The notes: generated by a model not told the origin, from the letters alone. DNA of 64,000 nt from Nioella sp965215655 (GCF_965215655.1 NZ_OZ244111.1:1178001-1242000); one strand, 5' to 3'; positions 51,115 through 60,129 are shown, counted from the first letter of the stretch. Numbers and translations are program-made.

Positions 51115-51318
51115 CTCTGCCCTCGGATGTTCTGGCGGGGAGGTCCCCGCGCGGATGATCATGTTCGGGGCTATATACGCCTTCCCCAAGGGGCTGAAAA
51201 GCCAAACCGGATGCGAAAACGGCCCGGTTCTGTGCAAAGCGGCGTCTCGAATGCCTGGAATTGAAGCCTCTGCGCAGGAAAATGACGAATCTGGCCAGAT
51301 TTTCGCACTATTCAATTT

Positions 51319-51334
51319 TTTACCACTTGATCAA
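51319..51334. promoter_or_regulatory. RutR-like box upstream of preT
   Basis: TTTACCACTTGATCAA matches the RutR consensus TTGACCA-N2-TGGTCAA at 12 of 14 positions. It lies 61 bp before the preT start, in the accB-preT divergent region, and a near-perfect box is present at 56653. A RutR-type regulator gene is also in the window. Confidence 0.55.
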
Positions 51335-51394
51335 AAATCGGACCTGTGTCAGCGTTTCCTCAAAAGAACAAGCCATTCGATCAGGGAGGCACCC

Positions 51395-52732
51395 ATGACG
51401 AACAGCCCGTTTACCCCGGGACTCGCGTCCGGCCGTCTAGCGGCCGAAGACTACGCATCCAATTTCGGCGACCTGCATGACCCGCTGGACGATCACGAGG
51501 CATTGGTAGCGGCGGATCGCTGTTACTTCTGCCATGACGCGCCCTGCATGACGGCCTGCCCGACGGATATCGACATTCCGCTCTTCATCCGCCAGATCGC
51601 CACCGGCACGCCGGAGGCGGCGGCGCGCACGATCCTGTCTCAGAACATCCTGGGCGGCATGTGCGCGCGCGTCTGCCCGACCGAAACGCTGTGCGAGGAG
51701 GTCTGCGTGCGCGAAGTGGCTGAAGGCAAGCCGGTCATCATCGGCCAGCTGCAGCGCTACGCCACCGACAAGCTGATGGAGGCAGGCGTTCACCCCTTCA
51801 CCCGCGAAGCAGCCACCGGCAAGAAAGTGGCCGTTGTGGGGGCTGGCCCCGCGGGCCTGTCCTGTGCGCACCGTCTGGCGATGAAGGGCCATGACGTCGA
51901 TCTGTTCGACGCGCGGCCCAAGGGCGGCGGGCTCAACGAATACGGCATCGCGGCCTACAAGACGGTGAACGGGTTTGCCAGCGCAGAGGTGGACTGGCTG
52001 ATGCAGATCGGGGGCATCACGCTCCATACCGGCAAGGCTCTTGGCAAGGATCTGAGCCTCGATGCGCTGAAAGCCGACTATGACGCTGTGTTCCTCGGCA
52101 TGGGGCTTGGCGGTGTCAATGCCCTGCGCGCCGAAGGTGAGGACAAGAGCGGCGTGTCCGATGCCGTTGATTTCATTTCCGATTTGCGCCAGTCCGAGGA
52201 TCTCTCCTCCCTCCCTGTCGGGCGCAATGTGGTGGTGATCGGCGGTGGCATGACCGCCGTCGACGCCGCCGTGCAATCGAAGCTTCTGGGCGCGGAAAAC
52301 GTGACGATCCTCTACCGCCGCAGCCGCGCCGAAATGCCCGCCAGCCGGTTCGAACAGGATCTTGCGGCCTCCAAGGGCGTGCGTCTGGTGTTCAACGCCA
52401 AACCCGTGCGCGTCACCGGCAATGGCGCGGCGCAAGCGCTGGAGGCGGAATATACGGTGTCCGGCCCCGACGGGCTGACAGGCACGGGCGAAACCTTCAC
52501 CATCCCCGCCGACCAGGTGCTGAAAGCCATCGGCCAGACGCTGGAGGGTGCACCGGACGCGCTGACCATCGAGGGCGGCAAGATCGCCGTCACCGGGCCG
52601 GGCCGCACCAGCGTGGCCGGGGTCTGGGCCGGGGGCGACTGCGCCTCGGGGGGCGAAGACCTGACGGTGACCGCCGTGGCGGAGGGCCGCGATGCGGCAG
52701 AAGACATCCATGCGAGCCTGACGGGCGCATGA
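51395..52732 (+). CDS. preT: Dihydropyrimidine dehydrogenase subunit PreT (NAD-dependent)
   Basis: 445 residues with a GltD-like layout. N-terminal Fe-S cysteines are in CYFCHDAPCMTACP and GGMCARVCPTETLCEEVC; the FAD motif is VVGAGPAGLSCA and the NAD motif VIGGGMTAVDAA. It passes electrons from NADH to PreA for reduction of uracil and thymine. The frame is open far upstream into accB antisense, but GGGAGG and the ATG at 51395 (MTNSPFTPGL) mark the true start. The stop overlaps the next start (ATGA). Confidence 0.93.
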   Translation: MTNSPFTPGLASGRLAAEDYASNFGDLHDPLDDHEALVAADRCYFCHDAPCMTACPTDIDIPLFIRQIATGTPEAAARTILSQNILGGMCARVCPTETLCEEVCVREVAEGKPVIIGQLQRYATDKLMEAGVHPFTREAATGKKVAVVGAGPAGLSCAHRLAMKGHDVDLFDARPKGGGLNEYGIAAYKTVNGFASAEVDWLMQIGGITLHTGKALGKDLSLDALKADYDAVFLGMGLGGVNALRAEGEDKSGVSDAVDFISDLRQSEDLSSLPVGRNVVVIGGGMTAVDAAVQSKLLGAENVTILYRRSRAEMPASRFEQDLAASKGVRLVFNAKPVRVTGNGAAQALEAEYTVSGPDGLTGTGETFTIPADQVLKAIGQTLEGAPDALTIEGGKIAVTGPGRTSVAGVWAGGDCASGGEDLTVTAVAEGRDAAEDIHASLTGA

Positions 52733-53121
52733 TGCGGGCGGCGGTCCTCTCCCTGGCCGTCTGGCCCGCTGCCGCCGGGGCGACCGGCGGAGCTGCGCCC
52801 GTGGCGGGGATGGGCCCATATTGCGACCCGGAAACGGGGCAGGAGGTGTTCTCACTGACCGCCGAAGGCCTTTTCGAGCCGCCGCAGACCCTCTGCCGCT
52901 TTCGTGCGCCGCTGGCCGAAGACCTCACCTATGAGGGCGAGGTGGCGTGCGAAACCCCGCTGTTCATGGACCCCGCCGCTCCCAACACGCCCTCTGACAT
53001 CATCCAGTCCGGCTACCGATTGTCCCTGCGGCCGGGCGAAGCGACCGGAACGCTGATCTACCGCCACGATGACGCGGCCCCGGTTGAAACCCTGCATTGC
53101 CACGCGGTCTGGCCCAACTAG
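52729..53121 (+). CDS. Small exported protein between preT and preA
   Basis: 130 residues with a probable signal peptide (MMRAAVLSLAVWPAAAGATG). The mature part has four Cys (GPYCDP, TLCRFR, VACETP, LHCHAVW) that could form two disulfides, and a beta-rich pattern. Its ATG overlaps the preT stop and preA follows 35 bp later, so it is embedded in the pyrimidine operon. I do not recognise the family, and its role in pyrimidine catabolism is unknown. Confidence 0.7.
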   Translation: MMRAAVLSLAVWPAAAGATGGAAPVAGMGPYCDPETGQEVFSLTAEGLFEPPQTLCRFRAPLAEDLTYEGEVACETPLFMDPAAPNTPSDIIQSGYRLSLRPGEATGTLIYRHDDAAPVETLHCHAVWPN

Positions 53122-53156
53122 CCGACCGCCCGGCCTGACACCAAGGAGGACGCCAA

Positions 53157-54461
53157 ATGGCTGATCTCACGACGAATTTCATCGGCATCAAAAGCCCTAA
53201 CCCGTTCTGGCTGGCCTCGGCACCGCCCACGGACAAGGAATACAACGTCCGCCGCGCATTCGAGGCCGGATGGGGCGGCGTGGTCTGGAAGACCCTGGGC
53301 GAAGAAGGCCCGCCGGTCGTGAACGTCAACGGCCCCCGCTACGGCGCGATCTGGGGGGCGGATCGGCGTCTGTTGGGGCTCAACAATATCGAGCTGATCA
53401 CCGACCGCCCGCTTGAGGTGAACCTCGAAGAAATGACCCGCGTGAAGAAGGATTACCCTGACCGCGCGCTCATCGCCTCGCTGATGGTGCCGGTGAACGA
53501 GGACAGCTGGAAGGCGATCCTCGACCGGGTGATCGAAACCGGCTGCGACGGGGTGGAGCTGAACTTCGGCTGTCCCCACGGGATGAGCGAACGCGGCATG
53601 GGCAGCGCCGTGGGGCAGGTGCCCGAATATGTCGGCCAGGTCACCGAATGGTGCAAGAAGCATTCCGACCTGCCGGTGATCGTGAAGCTGACGCCCAACA
53701 TCACCGATATCCGCAAACCCGCACAGGCGGCGAAGGATGGCGGCGCGGATGCGGTTTCGCTGATCAACACGATCAACTCGATCACCTCGGTCGATCTCGA
53801 CCTCTTCGCGCCGGAACCCACCATCGACGGAAAGGGTGCCCATGGCGGCTATTGCGGTCCGGCGGTGAAGCCGATTGCGCTCAATATGGTTGCCGAAATC
53901 TCGCGGTCTCCGTCCCTGCAAGGCCTGCCGATCTCCGGCATCGGCGGCGTCACCACATGGCGCGATGCAGCAGAGTTCATGGCGCTTGGTGCGGGCAATG
54001 TGCAGGTCTGTACGGCGGCGATGACCTACGGGTTCAAGATCGTTCAGGAAATGATCTCGGGTCTGTCGCAATATATGGACGAAAAGGGCTTCACCTCGAC
54101 TTCCGAGCTTGTGGGCCGTGCGGTGCCGAACTGTTCCGACTGGCAGCACCTCAACCTCAATTACATCACCAAGGCCCGGATCGACCAGGATGCCTGCATC
54201 AAGTGTGGCCGTTGCTATGCGGCCTGCGAGGACACCAGCCATCAGGCGATCACCATGTCCGAGGACCGGGTCTTCGATGTCGATGACAGCGAATGCGTGG
54301 CCTGCAACCTGTGCGTGAATGTCTGCCCGGTCGAGGGCTGCATCACCATGGAACAGCTCGCCCCCGGCACGGTGGATGAACGCACCGGCAAGGTCGTTGA
54401 AGAGGAATATGCCAACTGGACGACGCATCCGAACAACCCTGGAAGCTGCGCCGCCGAGTAA
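53157..54461 (+). CDS. preA: Dihydropyrimidine dehydrogenase subunit PreA
   Basis: 434 residues. The first 320 form a dihydroorotate-dehydrogenase-like FMN barrel (SPNPFWLASAPPT, ELNFGCPHGMSERGMGSAVG, VKLTPNITD, GIGGVTTWRDAAEFM). The C-terminus holds two 4Fe-4S clusters (CIKCGRCYAACED, CVACNLCVNVCPVEGC). With PreT it reduces uracil/thymine to the 5,6-dihydro forms. AAGGAGG lies before the ATG. It is followed by an array of four palindromes. Confidence 0.95.
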   Translation: MADLTTNFIGIKSPNPFWLASAPPTDKEYNVRRAFEAGWGGVVWKTLGEEGPPVVNVNGPRYGAIWGADRRLLGLNNIELITDRPLEVNLEEMTRVKKDYPDRALIASLMVPVNEDSWKAILDRVIETGCDGVELNFGCPHGMSERGMGSAVGQVPEYVGQVTEWCKKHSDLPVIVKLTPNITDIRKPAQAAKDGGADAVSLINTINSITSVDLDLFAPEPTIDGKGAHGGYCGPAVKPIALNMVAEISRSPSLQGLPISGIGGVTTWRDAAEFMALGAGNVQVCTAAMTYGFKIVQEMISGLSQYMDEKGFTSTSELVGRAVPNCSDWQHLNLNYITKARIDQDACIKCGRCYAACEDTSHQAITMSEDRVFDVDDSECVACNLCVNVCPVEGCITMEQLAPGTVDERTGKVVEEEYANWTTHPNNPGSCAAE

Positions 54462-54477
54462 GGGCATTGTGAGCGGG

Positions 54478-54567
54478 AAAGGCGTTTCGAAACGCCTTTC
54501 TCACGCGGTTTCGAAACCGCGTCACAAGCGCATTCGAATGCGCTTTTCCCAAGCCGCTTCGAAGCGG
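54478..54567. repeat. Array of four palindromes centred on TTCGAA
   Basis: Four perfect palindromes follow one another: 54478-54499 (22 bp, identical to 22013-22034), 54503-54522 (core GCGGTTTCGAAACCGC), 54526-54545 (core GCGCATTCGAATGCGC) and 54554-54567 (CCGCTTCGAAGCGG). Spacers are 3 to 8 bp. All share the TTCGAA centre but have different arms. The array lies between the convergent preA and aminotransferase genes. Confidence 0.85.
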
Positions 54568-54582
54568 ATTCCCCGCGTGGGC

Positions 54583-55788
54583 TCAGATGCCGCGAAGAAG
54601 CGCCCCGAGCCGGCTCATCCCGTCCTCGATCATCGCGCCATCCGCGCAAGAAAACGCCAGCCGCAGAGTGTTCTCGCCCGATCCATCCGCATGAAACGCG
54701 CGTCCCGGCACGAAGGCGAGGTTCTTTTCCTCGATCGCGCGGGCCAGCAGATCGCCCGCATCCATCCCTCGCGGCAGGGTCAGCCAGATGAACATGCCCC
54801 CCTCGGGCCGGGTCCATTCCACACCTTCCGGCATATGCCGGGCCAAGGCGTCGAGCATCGCATCGCGCCGCGCCCCGTAGGCATCACGAATTCTGTCCAC
54901 ATGGGTGCCGAAACAGGCCTCCGCCACTTTGTGAATGGCCATCTGGTTGATCGTTGCGCTGTGCAGATCGGCGGCCTGTTTCATCAGCACAAGCTGTTGG
55001 ATCACCGGGCTCGCCGCTACTACCCAACCCACACGAAGACCGGGCGACAAGGTCTTGGAAAAGCTGCCACAATAGACGGTACGGCAGGCTTCCAGATCGC
55101 CTTTCCGGGCCAGTTCCAGCGCCAGGATCGGCGGCACCGGATCGCCATCATAGCGCAAGCTTTGATAGGCGGCGTCCTCCAGCACCATGCAATCCAACTC
55201 CTCGGCCAGATCGAGCAGCTTTTCGCGTCCTTCGCGGTCCACGGTTTCGCCCGTGGGATTGGCGAAATCGGGTGAGAGATAGAGAAACTTCACTTTCCCA
55301 CCTTCAGCCTCCGCCGCTGCGCGATAGTCTTCGGCAGCCCGGTTGGTGCGGATATGCAGCCGGTCATAGCGCGGCTCATAGGCGTTGAACGCCCCGAGCG
55401 CGCCCATATAGGTCGGCCAGCCCACAAGGGCGGTATCGCCGGGCGACAGCATCAGCTTGCCGAGGTAGTCCAGGGCCTGCTGCGAGCCGCTGGTGATCAG
55501 CACGTTTTCCGGCCCGCACGGAACGCCGATCTTTGCCATTTCCCCTGCAATCCAGCGTCGGAGCGGCAGATAGCCCTCGGACACGGAATATTGCAAGGCC
55601 TGGTTGGGGGCCTCGTCCAGCACCTGACCATAGGCGGCGGCGAACTCCGCCTTGGGAAACAGTGCCGCGTCCGGGATGCCGCCCGCAAACGACAGGATGC
55701 CGGGCCGGTCGAGCAGCTTGAGCAACTCCCGGATTTCCGAGGCCTTCATGCGGGTTGTGCGGGTGGCGAAGCGCTGCGCGAGACTCAT
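54583..55788 (-). CDS. PLP-dependent aminotransferase, class I/II (2-aminoadipate/LysN-like)
   Basis: 401 residues. FAGGIPDAALFP at the start, SGSQQALDYLGKLM, SPDFANPTGETV and the PLP-binding Lys in GSFSKTLSPGLRVGW identify the fold type I branch related to 2-aminoadipate aminotransferase and MocR-type enzymes. In this setting it could transaminate beta-alanine or 3-aminoisobutyrate, the end products of pyrimidine breakdown, but such enzymes usually belong to class III, so this is only a suggestion. GGAGGATCC precedes the start. Confidence 0.82.
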   Translation of the reverse strand: MSLAQRFATRTTRMKASEIRELLKLLDRPGILSFAGGIPDAALFPKAEFAAAYGQVLDEAPNQALQYSVSEGYLPLRRWIAGEMAKIGVPCGPENVLITSGSQQALDYLGKLMLSPGDTALVGWPTYMGALGAFNAYEPRYDRLHIRTNRAAEDYRAAAEAEGGKVKFLYLSPDFANPTGETVDREGREKLLDLAEELDCMVLEDAAYQSLRYDGDPVPPILALELARKGDLEACRTVYCGSFSKTLSPGLRVGWVVAASPVIQQLVLMKQAADLHSATINQMAIHKVAEACFGTHVDRIRDAYGARRDAMLDALARHMPEGVEWTRPEGGMFIWLTLPRGMDAGDLLARAIEEKNLAFVPGRAFHADGSGENTLRLAFSCADGAMIEDGMSRLGALLRGI

Positions 55789-55869
55789 GGGCGGGATCCT
55801 CCTCGACGGGGGAGCCTACGCGTGCCGAAAAATAAGTCAACAAGATTGACCTAAGGGGCCGATGCGGAC

Positions 55870-56496
55870 CTATTCGGGCCTGAGCAGCTTGGTAAACAGC
55901 GCATCCAGAAAGCTTCCCGCCTCGGAAAGCGGATCGTGGCCGGGGCCAAGCACCGCGCGCACCTGCACGTCGAAATCGGCATAGTGCTGCGTCAGCGCCC
56001 AGATGGAAAACAGCAAGTGATGCGGGTCGAGGTCAGCGATCTTTCCGGCGGCGATCCAGTCGCGAATGACGGCGGATTTCTCCTCCACCAACTCCCGCAA
56101 CTCTCCCTCAAGCGCGCCAATCATCCGGGGGGCACCTTGCAGGATCTCATTGGCAAAGAGGCGGCTTTCGCGGGGGAAATCGCGGCTCATCTCCAGCTTG
56201 CGGCGGACATAGTTCATCAGTTCCTCGACCGGCTCGCCCTCCGGGTCCAGATCGCGCAGCGGGTCGAGCCATGTGGTCATCAGTTCGGTCAGCAGGCTGA
56301 CATGGATGGCCTCCTTGGAGGGGAAATAATACAGCAGGTTCGGTTTCGACAGCCCCGCCTCGGCGGCGATCTGATCCAGCGTCGCGCCGCGAAATCCCTG
56401 GCGCGAGAACACCTCCAGCGCCGCGTCGAGAATCGCCTGAGTGTTCTTGCGCTGAATGCGGGTCTTGGGCGGTTGAACTTTCACGGTCATCAGCAT
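55870..56496 (-). CDS. rutR: TetR-family regulator, RutR orthologue
   Basis: 208 residues. The N-terminal HTH (AILDAALEVFSRQGFRGATL, then GLSKPNLLYYFPSKEAI) and the C-terminal domain (RRKLEMSRDFPRESRLFANE, KIADLDPHHLLFSIWALTQH, YADFDVQV) closely follow E. coli RutR, the uracil/thymine-responsive regulator. A near-perfect RutR operator lies in the divergent region. It is transcribed away from the amidohydrolase gene and probably represses pyrimidine catabolism until uracil or thymine binds. ATG at 56496 is chosen over GTG 56499 and ATG 56490 because AGGA lies about 6 bp upstream. Confidence 0.88.
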   Translation of the reverse strand: MLMTVKVQPPKTRIQRKNTQAILDAALEVFSRQGFRGATLDQIAAEAGLSKPNLLYYFPSKEAIHVSLLTELMTTWLDPLRDLDPEGEPVEELMNYVRRKLEMSRDFPRESRLFANEILQGAPRMIGALEGELRELVEEKSAVIRDWIAAGKIADLDPHHLLFSIWALTQHYADFDVQVRAVLGPGHDPLSEAGSFLDALFTKLLRPE

Positions 56497-56652
56497 CACA
56501 TTCCTGCGGTTTCGGGCCGAACCCTTGCGATAGACGGTTCCTACAGCGCCGCCAAGACCCGCAAGAAACAGGTTTTTCGCCTATTTGGCCCGCGAATGCC
56601 AATCCTTTGGGTGCAAAATCTTGACTGGTCCTATCCCTTTGATAGCGTGTTC

Positions 56653-56668
56653 TTGACCAGTTGGTCAA
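56653..56668. promoter_or_regulatory. RutR operator
   Basis: TTGACCAGTTGGTCAA is an exact match to the RutR consensus TTGACCA-N2-TGGTCAA (two 7-bp arms). It lies 57 bp before the amidohydrolase start and 157 bp before rutR. It should control the downstream pyrimidine genes and possibly rutR itself. Confidence 0.88.
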
Positions 56669-56724
56669 AACAGGAATGAAAAGGGCCGGGCACGCATCCG
56701 GTCCGCATGACAGGGAGAGCCACC

Positions 56725-57975
56725 ATGTCCGCCCCCGGCGAAAACCTCAAGATCAATGGCGCGCGTCTTTGGGACAGCCTGATGGAGATGGCCAAGATCG
56801 GCCCCGGTATCGCGGGCGGCAACAACCGGCAGACCCTGACCGATGACGATGCCAAAGGCCGCGCGCTGTTTCAGAGCTGGTGCGAGGCGGCGGGCTGTTC
56901 CATGGGGCTCGATGAGATGGGCAATATGTTCGCCCGGCGTGAGGGCACCGACCCCGACGCGCTGCCGGTCTACATGGGCAGTCACCTCGATACGCAGCCC
57001 ACGGGCGGCAAATATGACGGGGTTCTGGGTGTGCTCGGCGGGCTGGAAGCACTGCGTACCATGAACGATCTCGGCATCAAGACGAAACACCCGATCGTGC
57101 TGGTCAACTGGACCAACGAGGAGGGGACGCGTTTCGCCCCCGCCATGCTCGCCTCGGGCGTCTTTGCCGGCAAGCACACGCAGGATTGGGCCTATGACCG
57201 GGTCGATGCGGAGGGCAAACGCTTCGGCGACGAGCTGGAACGCATCGGCTGGAAGGGCGACGAAAAAGTTGGTGACCGCAAGATGCACGCCATGTTCGAG
57301 TTGCATATCGAGCAGGGCCCGATTCTGGAGGCCGAGGGCAAGGATATCGGCGTCGTCACCCACGGACAGGGGCTGCGCTGGATCGAATGCACCGTGACCG
57401 GCAAGGAAAGCCACACCGGCTCGACCCCCATGCATATGCGCAAGAATGCAGGCCGCGGGCTCGCTCTGATCACCGAGCTGGTGCATGAAATTGCGATGAA
57501 AAACCAGCCCAATGCCGTGGGTGCGATCGGTCATATCGACGTCTACCCCAACAGCCGCAACATCATTCCCGGCAAGGTCGTCTTCACCGTCGACATGCGC
57601 ACCCATCTGCTGGACAAGCTCAACGCAATGGTGGCCGAGCTGATGGAGCGTGCGCCGAAGCTGTGCGAGGAGATCGGCGTGAGCTTCGAGTGCGAGATCG
57701 TCGGCCAGTTCGACCCGCCCGCCTTCGACGAGGGCTGCGTGGCTGCCGTGCGCGATGCGGCTGAACGGCTCGGGCTGAGCCATATGGACATTGTCTCGGG
57801 CGCGGGCCACGATGCATGCTGGATCAACGACGTGGCCCCCACGGCGATGATCATGTGCCCCTGCGTCGACGGCCTCAGCCATAACGAGGCCGAGGAAATC
57901 AGCCCCGAATGGGCCGAGGCCGGCGCCAACGTCCTCTTCCACGCTGTCGTGGAAACCGCGGAGATTGTTGAATGA
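56725..57975 (+). CDS. N-carbamoyl-beta-alanine amidohydrolase (M20 zinc hydrolase family)
   Basis: 416 residues. The metal-site motifs are GSHLDTQPTGGKYDG, NEEGTRF and FELHIEQGPILE, and the dimerisation lid has ESHTGSTPMHMR with the bridging His. These place it in the HyuC/ureidopropionase branch. In reductive pyrimidine catabolism it hydrolyses N-carbamoyl-beta-alanine to beta-alanine, CO2 and ammonia. GGGAGA precedes the ATG at 56725. The stop overlaps the small lipoprotein start. It is the first gene behind the RutR box. Confidence 0.92.
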   Translation: MSAPGENLKINGARLWDSLMEMAKIGPGIAGGNNRQTLTDDDAKGRALFQSWCEAAGCSMGLDEMGNMFARREGTDPDALPVYMGSHLDTQPTGGKYDGVLGVLGGLEALRTMNDLGIKTKHPIVLVNWTNEEGTRFAPAMLASGVFAGKHTQDWAYDRVDAEGKRFGDELERIGWKGDEKVGDRKMHAMFELHIEQGPILEAEGKDIGVVTHGQGLRWIECTVTGKESHTGSTPMHMRKNAGRGLALITELVHEIAMKNQPNAVGAIGHIDVYPNSRNIIPGKVVFTVDMRTHLLDKLNAMVAELMERAPKLCEEIGVSFECEIVGQFDPPAFDEGCVAAVRDAAERLGLSHMDIVSGAGHDACWINDVAPTAMIMCPCVDGLSHNEAEEISPEWAEAGANVLFHAVVETAEIVE

Positions 57976-58223
57976 ATTCAAGACTGATCGTTGCCGGAAT
58001 TGTGGCTTTGACGGCCCTTGGCGGCTGCGTGAATACCGGGGTCACCCCCACCAGCCGGGATCAGGTGCCGCAAGCGGTCTGGAACCGCGTACCGCCCGGA
58101 ACTCCGGTGCAGGAGATCCAGCAGGGCACCGTCGACGGCTGCTACTGGTACCTGCGCCACGGCCCGCTGGAAACGGTCTGGGTGCCCGTGCGTGACATCG
58201 AAAGCGTCCCGATCTGCACCTGA
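57972..58223 (+). CDS. Small lipoprotein within the pyrimidine operon
   Basis: 83 residues. A lipoprotein signal (MNSRLIVAGIVALTALGGC, Cys19 lipidated) is followed by a short mature part with PGTPVQEIQQGTVDGCYWY and two further Cys. It starts inside the stop of the amidohydrolase gene (ATGA) and precedes dihydropyrimidinase by 26 bp, so it is co-transcribed. Family not recognised. Why a periplasmic lipoprotein sits between two cytosolic pyrimidine enzymes is unclear. Confidence 0.75.
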   Translation: MNSRLIVAGIVALTALGGCVNTGVTPTSRDQVPQAVWNRVPPGTPVQEIQQGTVDGCYWYLRHGPLETVWVPVRDIESVPICT

Positions 58224-58249
58224 TCGGCACGCCAACAGGGAGAAGATAA

Positions 58250-59713
58250 ATGACCACGAAAGTCATCAAGGGCGGCATGGTCTGCACCGCCGACCGCACC
58301 TGGAAGGCCGATGTGCTGATCGAGGACGAGAAGATCAAGCAGATCGGCGAGGATCTGAAAGGCGATGAATATATCGACGCCGAGGGGGCCTATGTGATCC
58401 CCGGCGGCATCGACCCGCATACCCATCTGGAAATGCCCTTCATGGGCACCACGGCGGCCGAGACCTTTGAGACCGGCACCTGGGCTGCGGCCTGTGGTGG
58501 CACCACGATGCTGGTCGATTTCTGCCTGCCCGGTGCGGACGGGTCGATCAAGAACGCGATCCATGAATGGCACCGCAAATCGGCCCCGCAGATCTGCGCC
58601 GATATCGGCTATCACATGGCGGTCACGGGCTGGAATGAAAGCGTCTTCAACGAGATGAAGGACGCGGTCGATATGGGCGTGAACTCCTTCAAGCATTTCA
58701 TGGCCTACAAGGGCGCGCTAATGATCGAGGATGACGAGATGTTCGCCTCGTTCAAGCGCTGCAAGGAACTGGGCGCGCTGCCCATGGTCCATGCGGAAAA
58801 CGGCGATCTGGTCGCGGATATGCAGGAACAGATGATCGCGCAGGGGATCACCGGGCCGGAAGGCCATGCCTATTCCCGCCCGCCCGAGTTTGAAGGCGAG
58901 GCCGCGAACCGTGCCATTACGATCGCCGATGCGGCGGGGGTGCCTCTCTACATCGTTCATGTCTCCTGTGAGCAGGCGCATGAGGCGATCCGCCGGGCGC
59001 GGCAGAAGGGCATGCGCGTTTATGGCGAGCCTCTCATACAATTCCTAACACTTGATGAAACCGAGTATTTCAACAAGGACTGGGACCACGCCGCGCGCCG
59101 GGTGATGAGCCCGCCGTTCCGGTCGAAGGATCATCAGGACAGCCTCTGGGCCGGGTTGCAGGCCGGGTCGCTACAGGTCGTGGCGACCGATCACGCGGCG
59201 TTCAACACCGAACAGAAACGCGCGGGCCGGGACGATTTCCGCATCATTCCCAATGGATCGAACGGGTTGGAGGAACGGCTGGCTGTGCTCTGGACCGAAG
59301 GGGTGGAAACCGGCCGTCTGACGCCCAACGAGTTTGTCGCAGCTACTTCAACGAATGTCGCCAAGATATTGAATATCTATCCGAAAAAGGGCGCCATTGT
59401 CGAAGGAGCGGATGCCGATATCGTGGTTTGGGATCCCAAGATCACCAAGACGATCAGCGCCTCGAACCATCATTCGATCCTCGATTACAACGTCTTCGAG
59501 GGCTTCGAGGTCAAGGCGCAGGCGCGTTATACGCTGAGCCGGGGCGAGGTCATCTGGGCCTGGGGCCAGAACAGCCAGCCGCAGCCCGGCCGGGGCCGGT
59601 TCGTGCCGCGCCCGGCCTTCCCCTCGGCGCATGAGGCGCTGTCGAAATGGAAGGCACTGACCGCGCCCAAGCAGATCCAGCGCGATCCGCTGAACATCCC
59701 GGCGGGGATCTGA
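58250..59713 (+). CDS. hydA: Dihydropyrimidinase
   Basis: 487 residues, hydantoinase/dihydropyrimidinase family. GGIDPHTHLEMPFMGT carries the HxH pair, SFKHFMAYKGAL contains the carbamylated metal-bridging Lys, and VATDHAAFN holds the last Asp. It opens dihydrouracil to N-carbamoyl-beta-alanine, the step between PreAT and the M20 amidohydrolase. The order here is amidohydrolase, lipoprotein, dihydropyrimidinase. Converges with the cupin gene. Confidence 0.94.
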   Translation: MTTKVIKGGMVCTADRTWKADVLIEDEKIKQIGEDLKGDEYIDAEGAYVIPGGIDPHTHLEMPFMGTTAAETFETGTWAAACGGTTMLVDFCLPGADGSIKNAIHEWHRKSAPQICADIGYHMAVTGWNESVFNEMKDAVDMGVNSFKHFMAYKGALMIEDDEMFASFKRCKELGALPMVHAENGDLVADMQEQMIAQGITGPEGHAYSRPPEFEGEAANRAITIADAAGVPLYIVHVSCEQAHEAIRRARQKGMRVYGEPLIQFLTLDETEYFNKDWDHAARRVMSPPFRSKDHQDSLWAGLQAGSLQVVATDHAAFNTEQKRAGRDDFRIIPNGSNGLEERLAVLWTEGVETGRLTPNEFVAATSTNVAKILNIYPKKGAIVEGADADIVVWDPKITKTISASNHHSILDYNVFEGFEVKAQARYTLSRGEVIWAWGQNSQPQPGRGRFVPRPAFPSAHEALSKWKALTAPKQIQRDPLNIPAGI

Positions 59714-59718
59714 TCTGG

Positions 59719-60129
59719 TCAGGGGACGAGGGAGTCGAGATGAGGAAGCAAGACCACGCTTTCCTGCTCATGCGGGTCGGTTCGGGCGATAACCGCCTGC
59801 GCCGGCTCGTTGCCCGGATTGAGCGGAAGGTGCGGGACGTCGGCGGGAATATAAATGAGATCGCCAGCGTTTGTTTCCATGCAGTGTTCGAGCTTTTCGC
59901 CCCAATACATGATCGCCGATCCCGAGATCACGTAGATCGCGGTTTCATGGGTCGCGTGTTTGTGCGCCTTGGCGCGGCCACCCGGCGGTACGGTCAGAAG
60001 ATGCATGCAGATCGACTGGGAACCCGTTGTTTCCCTTGCGATTCCTTCGAAATAGCTAAAGCCCTGCTTGCCCGCGTAGGTCTGGCCCGGGCGCAGCTTG
60101 ATGCAGGTTTTGGGCATGGTCTGGTCCAT
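59719..60129 (-). CDS. Cupin-domain protein
   Basis: 136 residues. GGRAKAHKHATHETAIYVISG is the first cupin motif with three His and a Glu, shown by its core HKHATHETA, and AGDLIYIPADVPHLPLN is the second with Pro and His. It is a small one-domain cupin with a likely metal site. Its role is unknown; it stands on the opposite strand between dihydropyrimidinase and the ABC transporter. ATG at 60129 is chosen with AGAGG upstream. Confidence 0.82.
   Translation of the reverse strand: MDQTMPKTCIKLRPGQTYAGKQGFSYFEGIARETTGSQSICMHLLTVPPGGRAKAHKHATHETAIYVISGSAIMYWGEKLEHCMETNAGDLIYIPADVPHLPLNPGNEPAQAVIARTDPHEQESVVLLPHLDSLVP

Noticed and set aside
53118..54467. 449-codon minus-strand frame opposite preA
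   Set aside because: preA motifs on the plus strand are complete; the opposite frame has shadow composition.
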